This document shows positions 25,171 through 33,505 of a DNA stretch of 47,352 nt, piece after piece (position 1 is the first letter of the stretch; each line of letters opens with the position of its first letter). Source of the DNA: QYQD01 sp040755415 (GTDB taxonomy: Bacteria > Desulfobacterota > QYQD01). The translations under genes were made by a program, and so were the position numbers. Where the stretch lies: assembly GCA_040755415.1 (NCBI GenBank), contig JBFMAZ010000115.1:1-47352 (forward strand), in the 5' to 3' direction. The notes under the pieces are model-generated. The model made no database searches. It saw only the letters and a program-made list of their open reading frames with translations, and was not told the DNA's origin.

Positions 25171-26412
25171 TTGAAGCGAAGAGTGGTGGTTACTGGTTTA
25201 GGGTTGATTACCCCCCTTGGTATCGGGGTAACAGAATCCTGGCAGGCGGCACTGGCAGGAAAATCCGGAGTAGGGGAGATCACACGCTTTGATACTAAGG
25301 ATTTTTCGACAAAGATCGCGGCGGAAGTCAAAGGCTTTAATCCGGAAGACTTTATTCCCAAGAAGCTGATCAGGCGTATGGATCTGTTCATCCAATATGG
25401 CATTGCTGCGGCCAGTATGGCCATTGAAGATGCCGAGCTGGCCATCAGTGAAGAGAATGCCACCCGCGTTGGGGTGCTTACCGGCAGCGGCCTCGGCGGA
25501 TTAGGGACAATCGAGGAATATCACAGCGTCCTTTTAAATGACGGCCCGCGGCGAGTCACACCGTTTTTCATTCCTATGCTTATTCCTAATATGGCCTGCG
25601 GCCAGATATCAATACTCTATGGCGCTAAGGGTCCCAATATCTCCGTGACTACAGCCTGCGCAGCCGGCTCGCATGCTATAGGCGAGGCGTTTAGGATAGT
25701 TCAGAGTGGTGCGGCAGATGTTATGATCTGCGGGGGTGTGGAGTCGGTAATTACCCCGCTTACAGTGGCTGGTTTCAGCGCCATGAAGGCCCTCTCGGCC
25801 CGAAATGATGACCCTACCGCAGCCTCCAGGCCATTTGAAAAAGACCGGGATGGGTTTATTATCGGCGAGGGCAGCGGTATCATTATCTTAGAAGACCTCG
25901 ATACCGCCTTAAATCGCGGGGCAAGAATCTATGGGGAGATCATCGGATACGGCTTAAATAGCGATGCCTACCACATGACCGCACCTGCACCGGGGGGGGA
26001 AGGTGCGGCCCGATGTATGCAGCTCGCCCTGGATGACGCCGCGCTCTCTTACCGGGACATTGATTATATCAACGCCCATGGCACATCAACCTCGCTTAAT
26101 GATCTTCTGGAGACTTTAGCTATAAAGAGCGTGTTTAAAGAACGGAGTAAGACTATTCCGGTCAGTTCGACCAAGTCCATGACCGGCCATCTTTTAGGCG
26201 GGGCTGGTGGCGTTGAGGCTATTTTCTGTATCCTATCTATTATAGAGGGTGTTGTGCCCCCCACTATAAACTATGTAACGCGGGATCCGGAGTGTGACCT
26301 GGACTACGTGCCTAATCAGGCACGTAGGGTAGAAGTCAAGATTGCCATGTCTAATTCCTTTGGGTTCGGGGGCACTAACGCCGTTCTCATCTTTAAGAAA
26401 TTCGAGGAATAA
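25171..26412 (+). CDS. fabF: 3-oxoacyl-ACP synthase II (FabF)
   Basis: 413 residues. FabF elongates acyl-ACP with malonyl-ACP. The Cys-His-His triad is at C163 (TACAAGSHAIG), the histidine of NAHGTSTSLND and the histidine of SMTGHLLGGAGG. The start is TTG 25171 with GGAG seven bases before it, giving the standard MKRRVVVTGLGLITPLG. rpiB starts 3 bases after the stop. Confidence 0.96.
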   Translation: MKRRVVVTGLGLITPLGIGVTESWQAALAGKSGVGEITRFDTKDFSTKIAAEVKGFNPEDFIPKKLIRRMDLFIQYGIAAASMAIEDAELAISEENATRVGVLTGSGLGGLGTIEEYHSVLLNDGPRRVTPFFIPMLIPNMACGQISILYGAKGPNISVTTACAAGSHAIGEAFRIVQSGAADVMICGGVESVITPLTVAGFSAMKALSARNDDPTAASRPFEKDRDGFIIGEGSGIIILEDLDTALNRGARIYGEIIGYGLNSDAYHMTAPAPGGEGAARCMQLALDDAALSYRDIDYINAHGTSTSLNDLLETLAIKSVFKERSKTIPVSSTKSMTGHLLGGAGGVEAIFCILSIIEGVVPPTINYVTRDPECDLDYVPNQARRVEVKIAMSNSFGFGGTNAVLIFKKFEE

Positions 26413-26415
26413 CAT

Positions 26416-26862
26416 ATGGAAGTAGCCCTGGGTTGCGACCATGGCGGCTATGCCTTGAAAGAGCCGATAAGGCGATATCTGGCCTCAAAAGGTATCTCTT
26501 GCCGTGATGTAGGCACTGCTAGCGAAGACCCGGTTGACTATCCTGTCTATGGGATGAAAGTTGCCGAACTGGTCTCCAGTGGCGAATGCCGACGCGGGAT
26601 TTTGATCTGCGGCAGCGGAATAGGCATGTCTATTGTGGCCAATCGCCTGGCGGGGGTCCGGGCCGCCTTGTGCCATGACATTTACACGGCGCGCCTGAGC
26701 CGGCAGCATAACGATGCCAACGTATTGGTCCTGGGGGCCAGGGTTATCGGGCCGGGGCTGGCCCTGGAGATTGTCAAGACGTGGTTTGAAACGGACTTTG
26801 AGGGTGGCCGGCATAAAAGACGCATTGATTTGATCGATGAGCTGGCCGGAGAATGCAGATAG
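26416..26862 (+). CDS. rpiB: Ribose-5-phosphate isomerase B
   Basis: 148 residues of the RpiB/LacAB fold, interconverting ribose 5-phosphate and ribulose 5-phosphate. GCDHGGYALKE, the catalytic cysteine C65 in ICGSGIGMSIVANR, and HDIYTARLSRQHNDANVLVLG are diagnostic. It begins 3 bases after fabF, so it belongs to that transcript, and precedes glyA after a repeat-filled gap. rpiB-glyA-comEB-nrdR is a common order in Deltaproteobacteria. Confidence 0.94.
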   Translation: MEVALGCDHGGYALKEPIRRYLASKGISCRDVGTASEDPVDYPVYGMKVAELVSSGECRRGILICGSGIGMSIVANRLAGVRAALCHDIYTARLSRQHNDANVLVLGARVIGPGLALEIVKTWFETDFEGGRHKRRIDLIDELAGECR

Positions 26863-26878
26863 AGAGAGGCTTAAGGTT

Positions 26879-27062
26879 AAAAGGATGACAAATTTCAAAA
26901 CTCAAAGTTCAAAATTCAAATGAAATCCAAATGACTAAATGCCCAAACTTATCCGCATGGGTATGTTTTGTCATTTGAACTTTGGGCTTCATTTGACATT
27001 TGAGCTTTGACATTTGTCATTGATTTGATCCGCCTCCGGCGGAGATTTTGGCATTTGAAATT
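26879..27062. repeat. Palindromic TTTGAAATTTG tract between rpiB and glyA
   Basis: GGATGACAAATTTCAAAACT, AAATCCAAATGACTAAATGC on the left face TTTTGTCATTTGAACTTTGG and TTTTGGCATTTGAAATTAC on the right. It includes a CGCCTCCGGCGG mini-hairpin. It takes up most of the 247-base gap; no riboswitch such as the glycine type is recognisable. Confidence 0.65.
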
Positions 27063-27109
27063 ACACAACTTGGTTCTCCGCTTACAGCGGACGATGGTTA
27101 GGGGTTATA

Positions 27110-28375
27110 ATGGGTATGTCGTCTTTGCAGAATATCGATCCTGAGATATACAAAGTCCTTCAGCTTGAACTCGAAAGGGAGACCTACAAGCTGGAGATGG
27201 TAGCCTCAGAAAATTTTGTCAGTGAAGCGGTGCTGGAGGCACAGGGGAGTATTTTAACGAACAAGTATGCCGAGGGTTATCCGGGGCGGCGTTACTACGG
27301 CGGTTGCGAGTATGTAGATATGGCCGAGAAGCTGGCCATCGAGCGGGCCAAAGAGATATTTGGCGCCGAATATGCTAATGTCCAGGCCCACTCCGGCACC
27401 CAGGCCAACATGGCTATCTACTTCGGGTTTCTTGAACTCGGCGATACAGTATTAGGTATGGATCTGGCGCACGGCGGCCATCTTTCCCATGGCAGCCCGG
27501 TGAATTTTTCCGGCCGGTTTTATAACATTGTCTCGTATGGGGTAAGCAGGGAAAACGAGACCATAGATTATGAAGAGGTAAGAAAACTGGCCCTTCAATA
27601 TAAGCCAAGAATGATTATTGCCGGGGCCAGCGCCTACCCCCGGGTAATTGATTTTGCCGCCTTTCGTTCCATTGCGGATACAATCGGGGCCTATCTGATG
27701 GTAGATATGGCCCATATTGCCGGCCTAGTTGCGGCCGGGGTACATCCTTCACCGGTACCCTATGCCGATTTTGTCACCTCGACCACCCATAAGACCCTGC
27801 GGGGGCCGCGGGGAGGACTTATCCTGGCCAGGGAAAAATATGGGAAAAGGCTCAATAGCCAGATATTTCCAGGTATCCAGGGCGGGCCACTCATGCATAC
27901 CATCGCCGCCAAGGCGGTGGCCTTCAAGGAGGCATTAAGTCCCTCCTTCAGATCCTATCAGGAACAGATTGTGAAAAATGCCCGGACCCTGGCCACAGTT
28001 CTTCAGGAGGATGGCTATCGTTTAGTCTCCGGAGGCACAGACAACCACCTTATGCTGGTTGACTTGACTGCCCAGGGAATCACCGGTAAAGATGCAGAAA
28101 TGACCCTGGATGAAGCCGGCATTACGGTGAATAAAAATGCCATTCCTTTCGATACAAAAGGGCCGCAGATAACGAGCGGCGTGCGCATCGGAACGCCGGC
28201 CGTAACCAGCCGGGGCATGAAAGAAGAGGAGATGGTTACTATAGGTCGTCTTATGACGCGTGTCTTGGGCAAGCTGGACAGTGAGAAGGTGCGCCGGGAG
28301 GTACGGCAGGAAGTACGCAGCCTTTGCGAGCGGTTTCCATTGTATCCGGGCCTGTGGTCCGCATATGGCGGGTAG
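27110..28375 (+). CDS. glyA: Serine hydroxymethyltransferase
   Basis: 421 residues, PLP enzyme that makes glycine and 5,10-methylene-THF from serine and THF. ASENFVSEAVLEAQGS, NKYAEGYPGRRYYGGC, NVQAHSGTQANMA, the PLP lysine in TTHKTLRGPRGG and GVRIGTPAVTSRGM are all present. ATG 27110 follows GGGGTTATA; ATG 27116 is an alternative. The ComEB gene begins 14 bases after the stop. Confidence 0.96.
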   Translation: MGMSSLQNIDPEIYKVLQLELERETYKLEMVASENFVSEAVLEAQGSILTNKYAEGYPGRRYYGGCEYVDMAEKLAIERAKEIFGAEYANVQAHSGTQANMAIYFGFLELGDTVLGMDLAHGGHLSHGSPVNFSGRFYNIVSYGVSRENETIDYEEVRKLALQYKPRMIIAGASAYPRVIDFAAFRSIADTIGAYLMVDMAHIAGLVAAGVHPSPVPYADFVTSTTHKTLRGPRGGLILAREKYGKRLNSQIFPGIQGGPLMHTIAAKAVAFKEALSPSFRSYQEQIVKNARTLATVLQEDGYRLVSGGTDNHLMLVDLTAQGITGKDAEMTLDEAGITVNKNAIPFDTKGPQITSGVRIGTPAVTSRGMKEEEMVTIGRLMTRVLGKLDSEKVRREVRQEVRSLCERFPLYPGLWSAYGG

Positions 28376-28389
28376 AAGAGAGGCTGAAG

Positions 28390-28830
28390 ATGAGCAGGCC
28401 GTCGTGGGAAGAATACTTCATGAACATTGCCTATCTCGTGGCCGAACGGTCCACCTGCCTGCGGCGTAAGGTAGGGGCAATCCTGGTTAAAGACAAACGT
28501 ATCCTGGCCACGGGTTACAACGGAGCCCCTTCCAGTCTTAAACACTGCCTGGATATAGGTTGTCTGCGGGAAAAAGAAGGCATCCCCTCCGGTGAACGGC
28601 ACGAACTCTGCCGTGGACTGCATGCTGAACAGAATGTGATTATCCAGGCCGCATATCACGGCATATCCATCGCTGGATCCACCATCTTTTGTACGAATCT
28701 CCCCTGCGTTATCTGCACCAAAATGTTAATCAACGCCGGCGTCAAATGTATTTTTTACCGTGAAGGTTATGCGGATACCCTTTCTCGGGATATGCTGGCA
28801 GAGGCCGGTATTAACTTGATTCAAATCTAA
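28390..28830 (+). CDS. comEB: dCMP deaminase (ComEB-like)
   Basis: 146 residues. Zinc-dependent deaminase converting dCMP to dUMP for dTMP synthesis. The zinc site is HAEQN with CTNLPCVIC. The N-terminus SRPSWEEYFMNIAYLVAERS and LATGYNGAPSSLKHC are typical. The frame stays open upstream to 28324 inside glyA, but ATG 28390 has GAGAGG eight bases before it. Context with glyA, which supplies methylene-THF, and nrdR supports a deoxynucleotide role. Confidence 0.93.
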   Translation: MSRPSWEEYFMNIAYLVAERSTCLRRKVGAILVKDKRILATGYNGAPSSLKHCLDIGCLREKEGIPSGERHELCRGLHAEQNVIIQAAYHGISIAGSTIFCTNLPCVICTKMLINAGVKCIFYREGYADTLSRDMLAEAGINLIQI

Positions 28831-28854
28831 CAGACATACGGAGGCCTTTCCAAA

Positions 28855-29328
28855 ATGAAATGCCCCTTTTGTGGATACGCGGAAGACAAGGTAATCGACT
28901 CCCGCGTCAGCAAAGATAATCTGGTTATCAGGCGCCGCAGGGAGTGTTTTCGTTGCCAAAGCCGGTTTACGACCTATGAGCGGGTTGAAGAATTTATGCC
29001 CCTTGTAGTAAAAAAAGACGGACGCCGGGAGCCCTTTAATCGTACGAAGATTGTCGAAGGGCTGAAAAAAGCCTGTGAGAAAAGGCCGATTAGCATTAAT
29101 CTAATCGAGGAATTTGTGGATGGCCTGGAAAAAAGTTTGCAGGAAATGGGGGAGAAGGAGATCCTAAGTTCGGTTATTGGAGAAAAAGTCATGGCCAAAT
29201 TGCGCGAATGGGACGAAGTAGCTTACGTTCGATTTGCCTCGGTGTACAAGCAATTTAAAGATCTGGATGAGTTTATGATCGAACTAAAGGGTTTGCTGGC
29301 CAATCGCAAGGGAAAAGAGGAAAAATAG
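28855..29328 (+). CDS. nrdR: Transcriptional repressor NrdR
   Basis: 157 residues. NrdR is a zinc-ribbon and ATP-cone repressor of ribonucleotide reductase genes that senses dATP/ATP. The zinc ribbon is C3, C6, C31, C34; the ATP-cone starts near residue 49 (VVKKDGRREPFNRTKIVEGL). ribD starts on the next base after its stop. No ribonucleotide reductase gene or NrdR box is in this window. Confidence 0.96.
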   Translation: MKCPFCGYAEDKVIDSRVSKDNLVIRRRRECFRCQSRFTTYERVEEFMPLVVKKDGRREPFNRTKIVEGLKKACEKRPISINLIEEFVDGLEKSLQEMGEKEILSSVIGEKVMAKLREWDEVAYVRFASVYKQFKDLDEFMIELKGLLANRKGKEEK

Positions 29329-30435
29329 TTGGCAGAAAACGCTGACGAAAAATATATGCGGATCGCGTTAAGTCTTGCCTCAAAGGGGCGAGGTCGTACC
29401 TCGCCCAACCCTCTAGTCGGAGCGGTTATTGTCAGGAGTAATAGAATAGCCGGGCAGGGATACCACAAGAAGGCCGGAGAACCCCATGCGGAAATAAACG
29501 CCATTACCGCCGCGGGCAAACATACGCAGAGTAGTACCCTGTATGTAAATCTTGAGCCATGCAATCACCATGGCCAGACGCCTCCCTGTACACAGGCGAT
29601 CCTGGCCGCAGGGATACGCCGGGTGGTCATTGGCATGCGTGATCCCAATCCCGATGTAAGGGGAGGCGGGGTCGAATTTCTACAGTCGCACGGGGTAAGG
29701 GTAGAATACGGCATCTTGGAAAAAGAGTGCCTTCGTCTAAATGAGGCCTTTATTAAATATATCACGGAAAAAAGACCTTTTGTTATTATGAAGGCGGCGG
29801 CCAGTATGGATGGCAAGATTGCTACCCGAAGCGGGGATGCCAGATGGATTACCGGCGAAAAGGCACGCCGTTTTGTACACCACCTGAGAAATGAGGTTGA
29901 TGCCATCCTGGTGGGTGCCGGAACAGTTATAAAAGACGATCCCATGTTAACTACACGGCTTGGACAAAAAAGGGGAAGGGATCCGCTGCGGGTAATACTG
30001 GACTCCGGCCTAAAAGTTCCTCTCACTGCGAGGATCTTTAACTTAGACTCATCTGCGCCGACTGTGGTGGCTACGTCCTCCGCTGCCCCGGAGAGTAAAA
30101 AAAAACGCCTCATAACAAAGGGTGTCGAAGTGATCACGGTTTCTGCTAACCAAAGCGGCCTGGACCTTGCAGAGTTGTTGAGCAAATTAGGCAAGAGGGG
30201 TATATTAAACGTACTTATTGAAGGCGGGGGGACCGTCTTTGGCTCAGCCATACAGTCCAGACTGGTGGATAAATTTTATCTCTTTTATGCACCCATTATT
30301 ATCGGAGGCGCAAAGGCCGTGGACATGGTGGGCGGAGAAGGTATAAATCGTATAGCAGAGGCCCTCCGGCTCAGGGATATGAAGATAAGAAGGATTGGAG
30401 AAGACCTTTTAGTCGAGGCCTATCCGGCTGGTTAG
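29329..30435 (+). CDS. ribD: Bifunctional riboflavin deaminase/reductase RibD
   Basis: 368 residues. The N-terminal deaminase domain has zinc ligands in EPHAEINAI and CNHHGQTPPC; the C-terminal reductase domain has AASMDGKIATRSGDARWITG and EGGGTVFGSAI. It performs the second and third steps of riboflavin synthesis. The start is TTG 29329, touching the nrdR stop, with GAGG inside nrdR; this gives strong translational coupling. Confidence 0.95.
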   Translation: MAENADEKYMRIALSLASKGRGRTSPNPLVGAVIVRSNRIAGQGYHKKAGEPHAEINAITAAGKHTQSSTLYVNLEPCNHHGQTPPCTQAILAAGIRRVVIGMRDPNPDVRGGGVEFLQSHGVRVEYGILEKECLRLNEAFIKYITEKRPFVIMKAAASMDGKIATRSGDARWITGEKARRFVHHLRNEVDAILVGAGTVIKDDPMLTTRLGQKRGRDPLRVILDSGLKVPLTARIFNLDSSAPTVVATSSAAPESKKKRLITKGVEVITVSANQSGLDLAELLSKLGKRGILNVLIEGGGTVFGSAIQSRLVDKFYLFYAPIIIGGAKAVDMVGGEGINRIAEALRLRDMKIRRIGEDLLVEAYPAG

Positions 30436-30540
30436 CGCTCAGCGATTAGCTGTCAGCAGGGCTGATAGCTCATAGCTCATAGCTGATAGTTGAATGCTGA
30501 CTGCTCGTCCGGGATTTTTTGGTTTCCGGATGAAAACTAA
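30436..30540. repeat. Palindromic AGCTGATAGCTCATAGC tract plus solo element end
   Basis: Tandem, partly inverted words GCGATTAGCTGTCAGC, GCTGATAGCTCATAGC and TGAATGCTGACTGC fill the gap after ribD. At 30522-30540 the word GGTTTCCGGATGAAAACTAA matches the right end of the elements at 13016 and 42284, as an isolated end. No FMN riboswitch is recognisable here. Confidence 0.55.
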
Positions 30541-30558
30541 CGAATTATAGGTTGAGAA

Positions 30559-31221
30559 ATGTTCACCGGAATCGTAGAGACCCTGGGTACCGTGAGAAAA
30601 AAGGCCTCTTCCGGCGAGGGGTTGAGACTTACGATTGAGTCCGATATAAAGTGGTCCGACCTGATGCCGGGAGAAAGTATTGCCGTGAACGGGGTCTGTC
30701 TGACCGTGGCAGACCTGTCTGGTTCTGCATTTACCGTGGATGTCTCGCCGGAGACCATCGGCCGGACCACCACGGGCCGGATCAATACAGGCGATAAGGT
30801 GAACCTGGAAAGGGCGTTAAGGCCCACAGACCGCCTGGGCGGTCATATTGTGACCGGACATATTGATGCGACAGGGGTTATTTTGAGCCGGCAGGAGCAG
30901 GCCGCTTTTACCCTGTTTTCTGTCCAGATTCCGAAGGGATTCGCCGGGTATGTAATAGAAAAGGGGTCCGTTGCCGTAGATGGTATCAGCCTTACAGTGA
31001 ACGATTGTCATGATTCTTCGTTCACTGTATCAATCATCCCCTTTACTGCCCGGCACACCACCATAGGCCAGCGCAAAGCAGGCGATGTCGTTAATATCGA
31101 ATTTGATATTATTGGTAAGTATGTGGAAAGATTGCTCTCAAGGGGCTGGAATGATAGGGCCAGGGATGTAGAGAAGGGCAAGATCAGCCGGGAGTTTCTG
31201 GCCGAACATGGGATTATCTAA
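30559..31221 (+). CDS. ribE: Riboflavin synthase (alpha chain)
   Basis: 220 residues with two lumazine-binding repeats, the first starting MFTGIVETLGTVRK and the second near residue 98 (GHIVTGHIDATG). It converts two 6,7-dimethyl-8-ribityllumazines to riboflavin plus the pyrimidine precursor. Length and the VNGVCLTV / VDGISLTVN pair are typical. It lies 21 bases before ribBA. Confidence 0.95.
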   Translation: MFTGIVETLGTVRKKASSGEGLRLTIESDIKWSDLMPGESIAVNGVCLTVADLSGSAFTVDVSPETIGRTTTGRINTGDKVNLERALRPTDRLGGHIVTGHIDATGVILSRQEQAAFTLFSVQIPKGFAGYVIEKGSVAVDGISLTVNDCHDSSFTVSIIPFTARHTTIGQRKAGDVVNIEFDIIGKYVERLLSRGWNDRARDVEKGKISREFLAEHGII

Positions 31222-31242
31222 GCGAGCTAAGGAGATAATAAA

Positions 31243-32448
31243 ATGCCTATAAGTACCATTGAAGAGGCCCTGGAAGATATTAGGACAGGAAAGATGGTCA
31301 TCCTAGTTGATGATGAGGACAGGGAAAACGAAGGTGACCTGACCATGGCGGCGGAAAAGATTTCACCGGAGGCCATCAATTTCATGGCCCGTTATGGACG
31401 TGGTCTGATCTGCCTTTCCCTCACCCAGGAAAGGATCGAACAGTTGCAAATTCCTATGATGGTCAGCCATAACACCTCTCCTTTCCGAACCGCCTTCACT
31501 GTATCCATAGAGGCGAAACGGGGGGTAACCACCGGAATCTCTGCGGCAGACCGCGCCACAACCGTACTTACCGCCATTGCAGACGACGCCGGCCCGGACG
31601 ACCTGGTCATGCCCGGACATATCTTCCCGCTAAGGGCACGCAAAGGCGGTGTCTTGGTACGCACCGGCCAGACCGAAGGCTCTGTTGATCTGGCCCGGCT
31701 GGCCGGATTGAAACCGGCCGGCGTCATCTGCGAGATCATGAAAGATGACGGCACCATGGCCCGTCTCCCTGATCTGGAAATCTTTGCGGCAGAACATAGC
31801 CTTAAGATCGTTACCGTCCGTGATATAATAGAATACCGGCTCAGAAACGAGAGTTTTGTGCATCGGGCCGCAACGACGGTTCTTCCTACCCTCTACGGCG
31901 GGGAATTTACGGCCATTGCCTACACCAATGACATAGACAACAGCGAGCATCTGGCCCTGGTTAAGGGTGAGATTAACACTGAGGATGAAGTTCTGGTACG
32001 CGTCCATTCCGAATGCCTTACCGGAGACGTATTAGGGTCCCTGCGTTGCGATTGCGGCAAACAATTGCAGACCGCCATGAAAATGGTGGAGAGGGAAGGG
32101 AAGGGGGTTATACTTTACATGGCCCAGGAAGGCCGGGGCATAGGCCTTGTCAATAAGATCAAGGCGTATGCCTTGCAGGATCAAGGACGGGATACGGTAG
32201 AAGCCAATTTAGAGTTGGGCTTTAAAGCTGACCTCAGGGACTACGGCATAGGCGCACAGATACTGCGTGACCTTGGCGTCCGCAAAATGAGGCTTCTGAC
32301 CAATAACCCCAAAAAGATTATTGGCCTGGAGGGATATGACCTTAAGGTTACAGAAAGGGTGCCCATCGAAGTCCCTCCTGGTAAAGAGAATATTCGTTAT
32401 CTCAAGACCAAAGAGAAAAAGATGGGGCATATATTGAATCTTGATTAA
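31243..32448 (+). CDS. ribBA: DHBP synthase / GTP cyclohydrolase II
   Basis: 401 residues. Residues about 1-200 are 3,4-dihydroxy-2-butanone 4-phosphate synthase (VDDEDRENEGDL, GHIFPLRARKGGVLVRTGQT). About 205-401 are GTP cyclohydrolase II with zinc cysteines in CLTGDVLGSLRCDCGKQL and the GRGIGLVNKI box. It supplies both precursors of riboflavin. AGGAGATAATAAA precedes the ATG. Confidence 0.96.
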   Translation: MPISTIEEALEDIRTGKMVILVDDEDRENEGDLTMAAEKISPEAINFMARYGRGLICLSLTQERIEQLQIPMMVSHNTSPFRTAFTVSIEAKRGVTTGISAADRATTVLTAIADDAGPDDLVMPGHIFPLRARKGGVLVRTGQTEGSVDLARLAGLKPAGVICEIMKDDGTMARLPDLEIFAAEHSLKIVTVRDIIEYRLRNESFVHRAATTVLPTLYGGEFTAIAYTNDIDNSEHLALVKGEINTEDEVLVRVHSECLTGDVLGSLRCDCGKQLQTAMKMVEREGKGVILYMAQEGRGIGLVNKIKAYALQDQGRDTVEANLELGFKADLRDYGIGAQILRDLGVRKMRLLTNNPKKIIGLEGYDLKVTERVPIEVPPGKENIRYLKTKEKKMGHILNLD

Positions 32449-32472
32449 ATTGTTAACAAAACCGTAATGTTA

Positions 32473-32703
32473 CAAGTTCAAATTTCAAAGCCCAAAGGTC
32501 AAATGAATGTCAAATACCAAAACTCAAAACGTCACTGGTCACGGGAAGAAGTCATCGGTCAATAGTCACTTGTCAATGGTAAAAGGTATCGATCTCCCCA
32601 CTTAACCAATTGCCAATGACCAATGACTAATGACCATTAGCTAATGACTTCTGCTTTAGTCATTTGGATTTGATTTGAACCTTGGATTTTGACATTTGAA
32701 CTT
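32473..32703. repeat. Long nested palindrome between ribBA and ribH
   Basis: The largest nested case in the window. The outer arms CAAGTTCAAATTTCAAAG and GGATTTTGACATTTGAACTT belong to the TTTGAA family. The inner arms GTCACTGGTCACGGG, GTCAATAGTCACTTGTC face CCAATGACCAATGACTAATG. Nearly the whole 313-base gap is repeat; only about 55 bases before ribH, with an AAGAGGGGGA binding site, look like leader. Confidence 0.7.
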
Positions 32704-32761
32704 TACGCAAAGCGCATGTGGTTAACCTTTTGACAATACGTTTCAAACAAGAGGGGGAATT

Positions 32762-33250
32762 ATGGCCAGGGTATTTGAAGGTGAGGTACGGGCCGAAGGG
32801 CTCAAAATAGCCATTATCATCAGTCGATTTAATGACTTTATCGGTGAACGCCTTATGGGCGGGGCTATGGATGCCTTGTTGCGTCACGGGGCAAGCGAAA
32901 AGGACATTGATATATACAAGGTTCCAGGGGCCTTCGAGATTCCGCTGGTGGCCAAAAAAGCGGCTACTAGCGGTAAATATGATGTTGTAATCTGCCTGGG
33001 CGCGGTCATCAGAGGGGCAACGCCACATTTTGAATATGTCAGTGCCGAAGTCTCCAAGGGAATCGCCCAGGTATCCCTGGAGACCGGTCTTCCCCTGGCA
33101 TTTGGTATTCTTACCACGGACACCATTGAGCAGGCTATTGAACGTGCCGGAACTAAAGCAGGCAACAAGGGATGGGACGCGGCCCTGGCCGCTATTGAAA
33201 TGGTCAATCTTCTTAAGAACATTCACCGCAAAGACACAAAGGAAACCTAA
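32762..33250 (+). CDS. ribH: 6,7-dimethyl-8-ribityllumazine synthase
   Basis: 162 residues. Condenses the RibD product, after dephosphorylation, with DHBP from RibBA. The ISRFNDFIGERLMGGA, VPGAFEIPLVAKK, CLGAVIRGATPHFEYV and PLAFGILTTDTIEQA blocks are diagnostic. The last residues (IHRKDTKET) run into a CGCAAAGACACAAAGG repeat word, so the tail is probably repeat-derived. GAGGGGGA precedes the ATG. Confidence 0.96.
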   Translation: MARVFEGEVRAEGLKIAIIISRFNDFIGERLMGGAMDALLRHGASEKDIDIYKVPGAFEIPLVAKKAATSGKYDVVICLGAVIRGATPHFEYVSAEVSKGIAQVSLETGLPLAFGILTTDTIEQAIERAGTKAGNKGWDAALAAIEMVNLLKNIHRKDTKET

Positions 33251-33320
33251 TGAAACATAGTTGTACACTATAGCTTTGCGAAACAATGCGGTAGGGAACT
33301 GTCTATCGCATGAGAGGTGT

Positions 33321-33484
33321 AATCGGGGAATTGGAATACTGGATGGAATATTGGGTCCCGTAAATTGTTCCAAGTTCACGGTCCTGGGTTCACGATTTTT
33401 CAACCCGGAACTCGAAACTGTGAACTCGGAACTGATTTTTTAGCCATCATTCCATTATTCCAGCATCCCGGTATTCCATCGGAA
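33321..33484. repeat. Nested palindrome between ribH and nusB
   Basis: The outer arms GGGGAATTGGAATACTGG and TATTCCAGCATCCCGG enclose the inner arms CCAAGTTCACGGTCCTGGG and GAACTCGAAACTGTGAAC. It uses words different from the other gaps but the same nested inverted plan. It fills most of a 255-base gap. Confidence 0.6.
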
Positions 33485-33505
33485 TCTCTTTGAAAGACTT
33501 ATCGT

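Noticed and set aside
26863..27109. Possible glycine or purine riboswitch upstream of glyA
   Set aside because: No aptamer core is recognisable; the gap is a TTTGAAATTTG palindrome.
30436..30558. Possible FMN riboswitch upstream of ribE
   Set aside because: The conserved RFN core sequences are not seen; the gap is AGCTGATAGCT-type repeat. The same holds for the gaps before ribBA and ribH.
32660..33403. A 247-codon frame on the minus strand
   Set aside because: It is antisense to ribH and extends into repeats at both ends.
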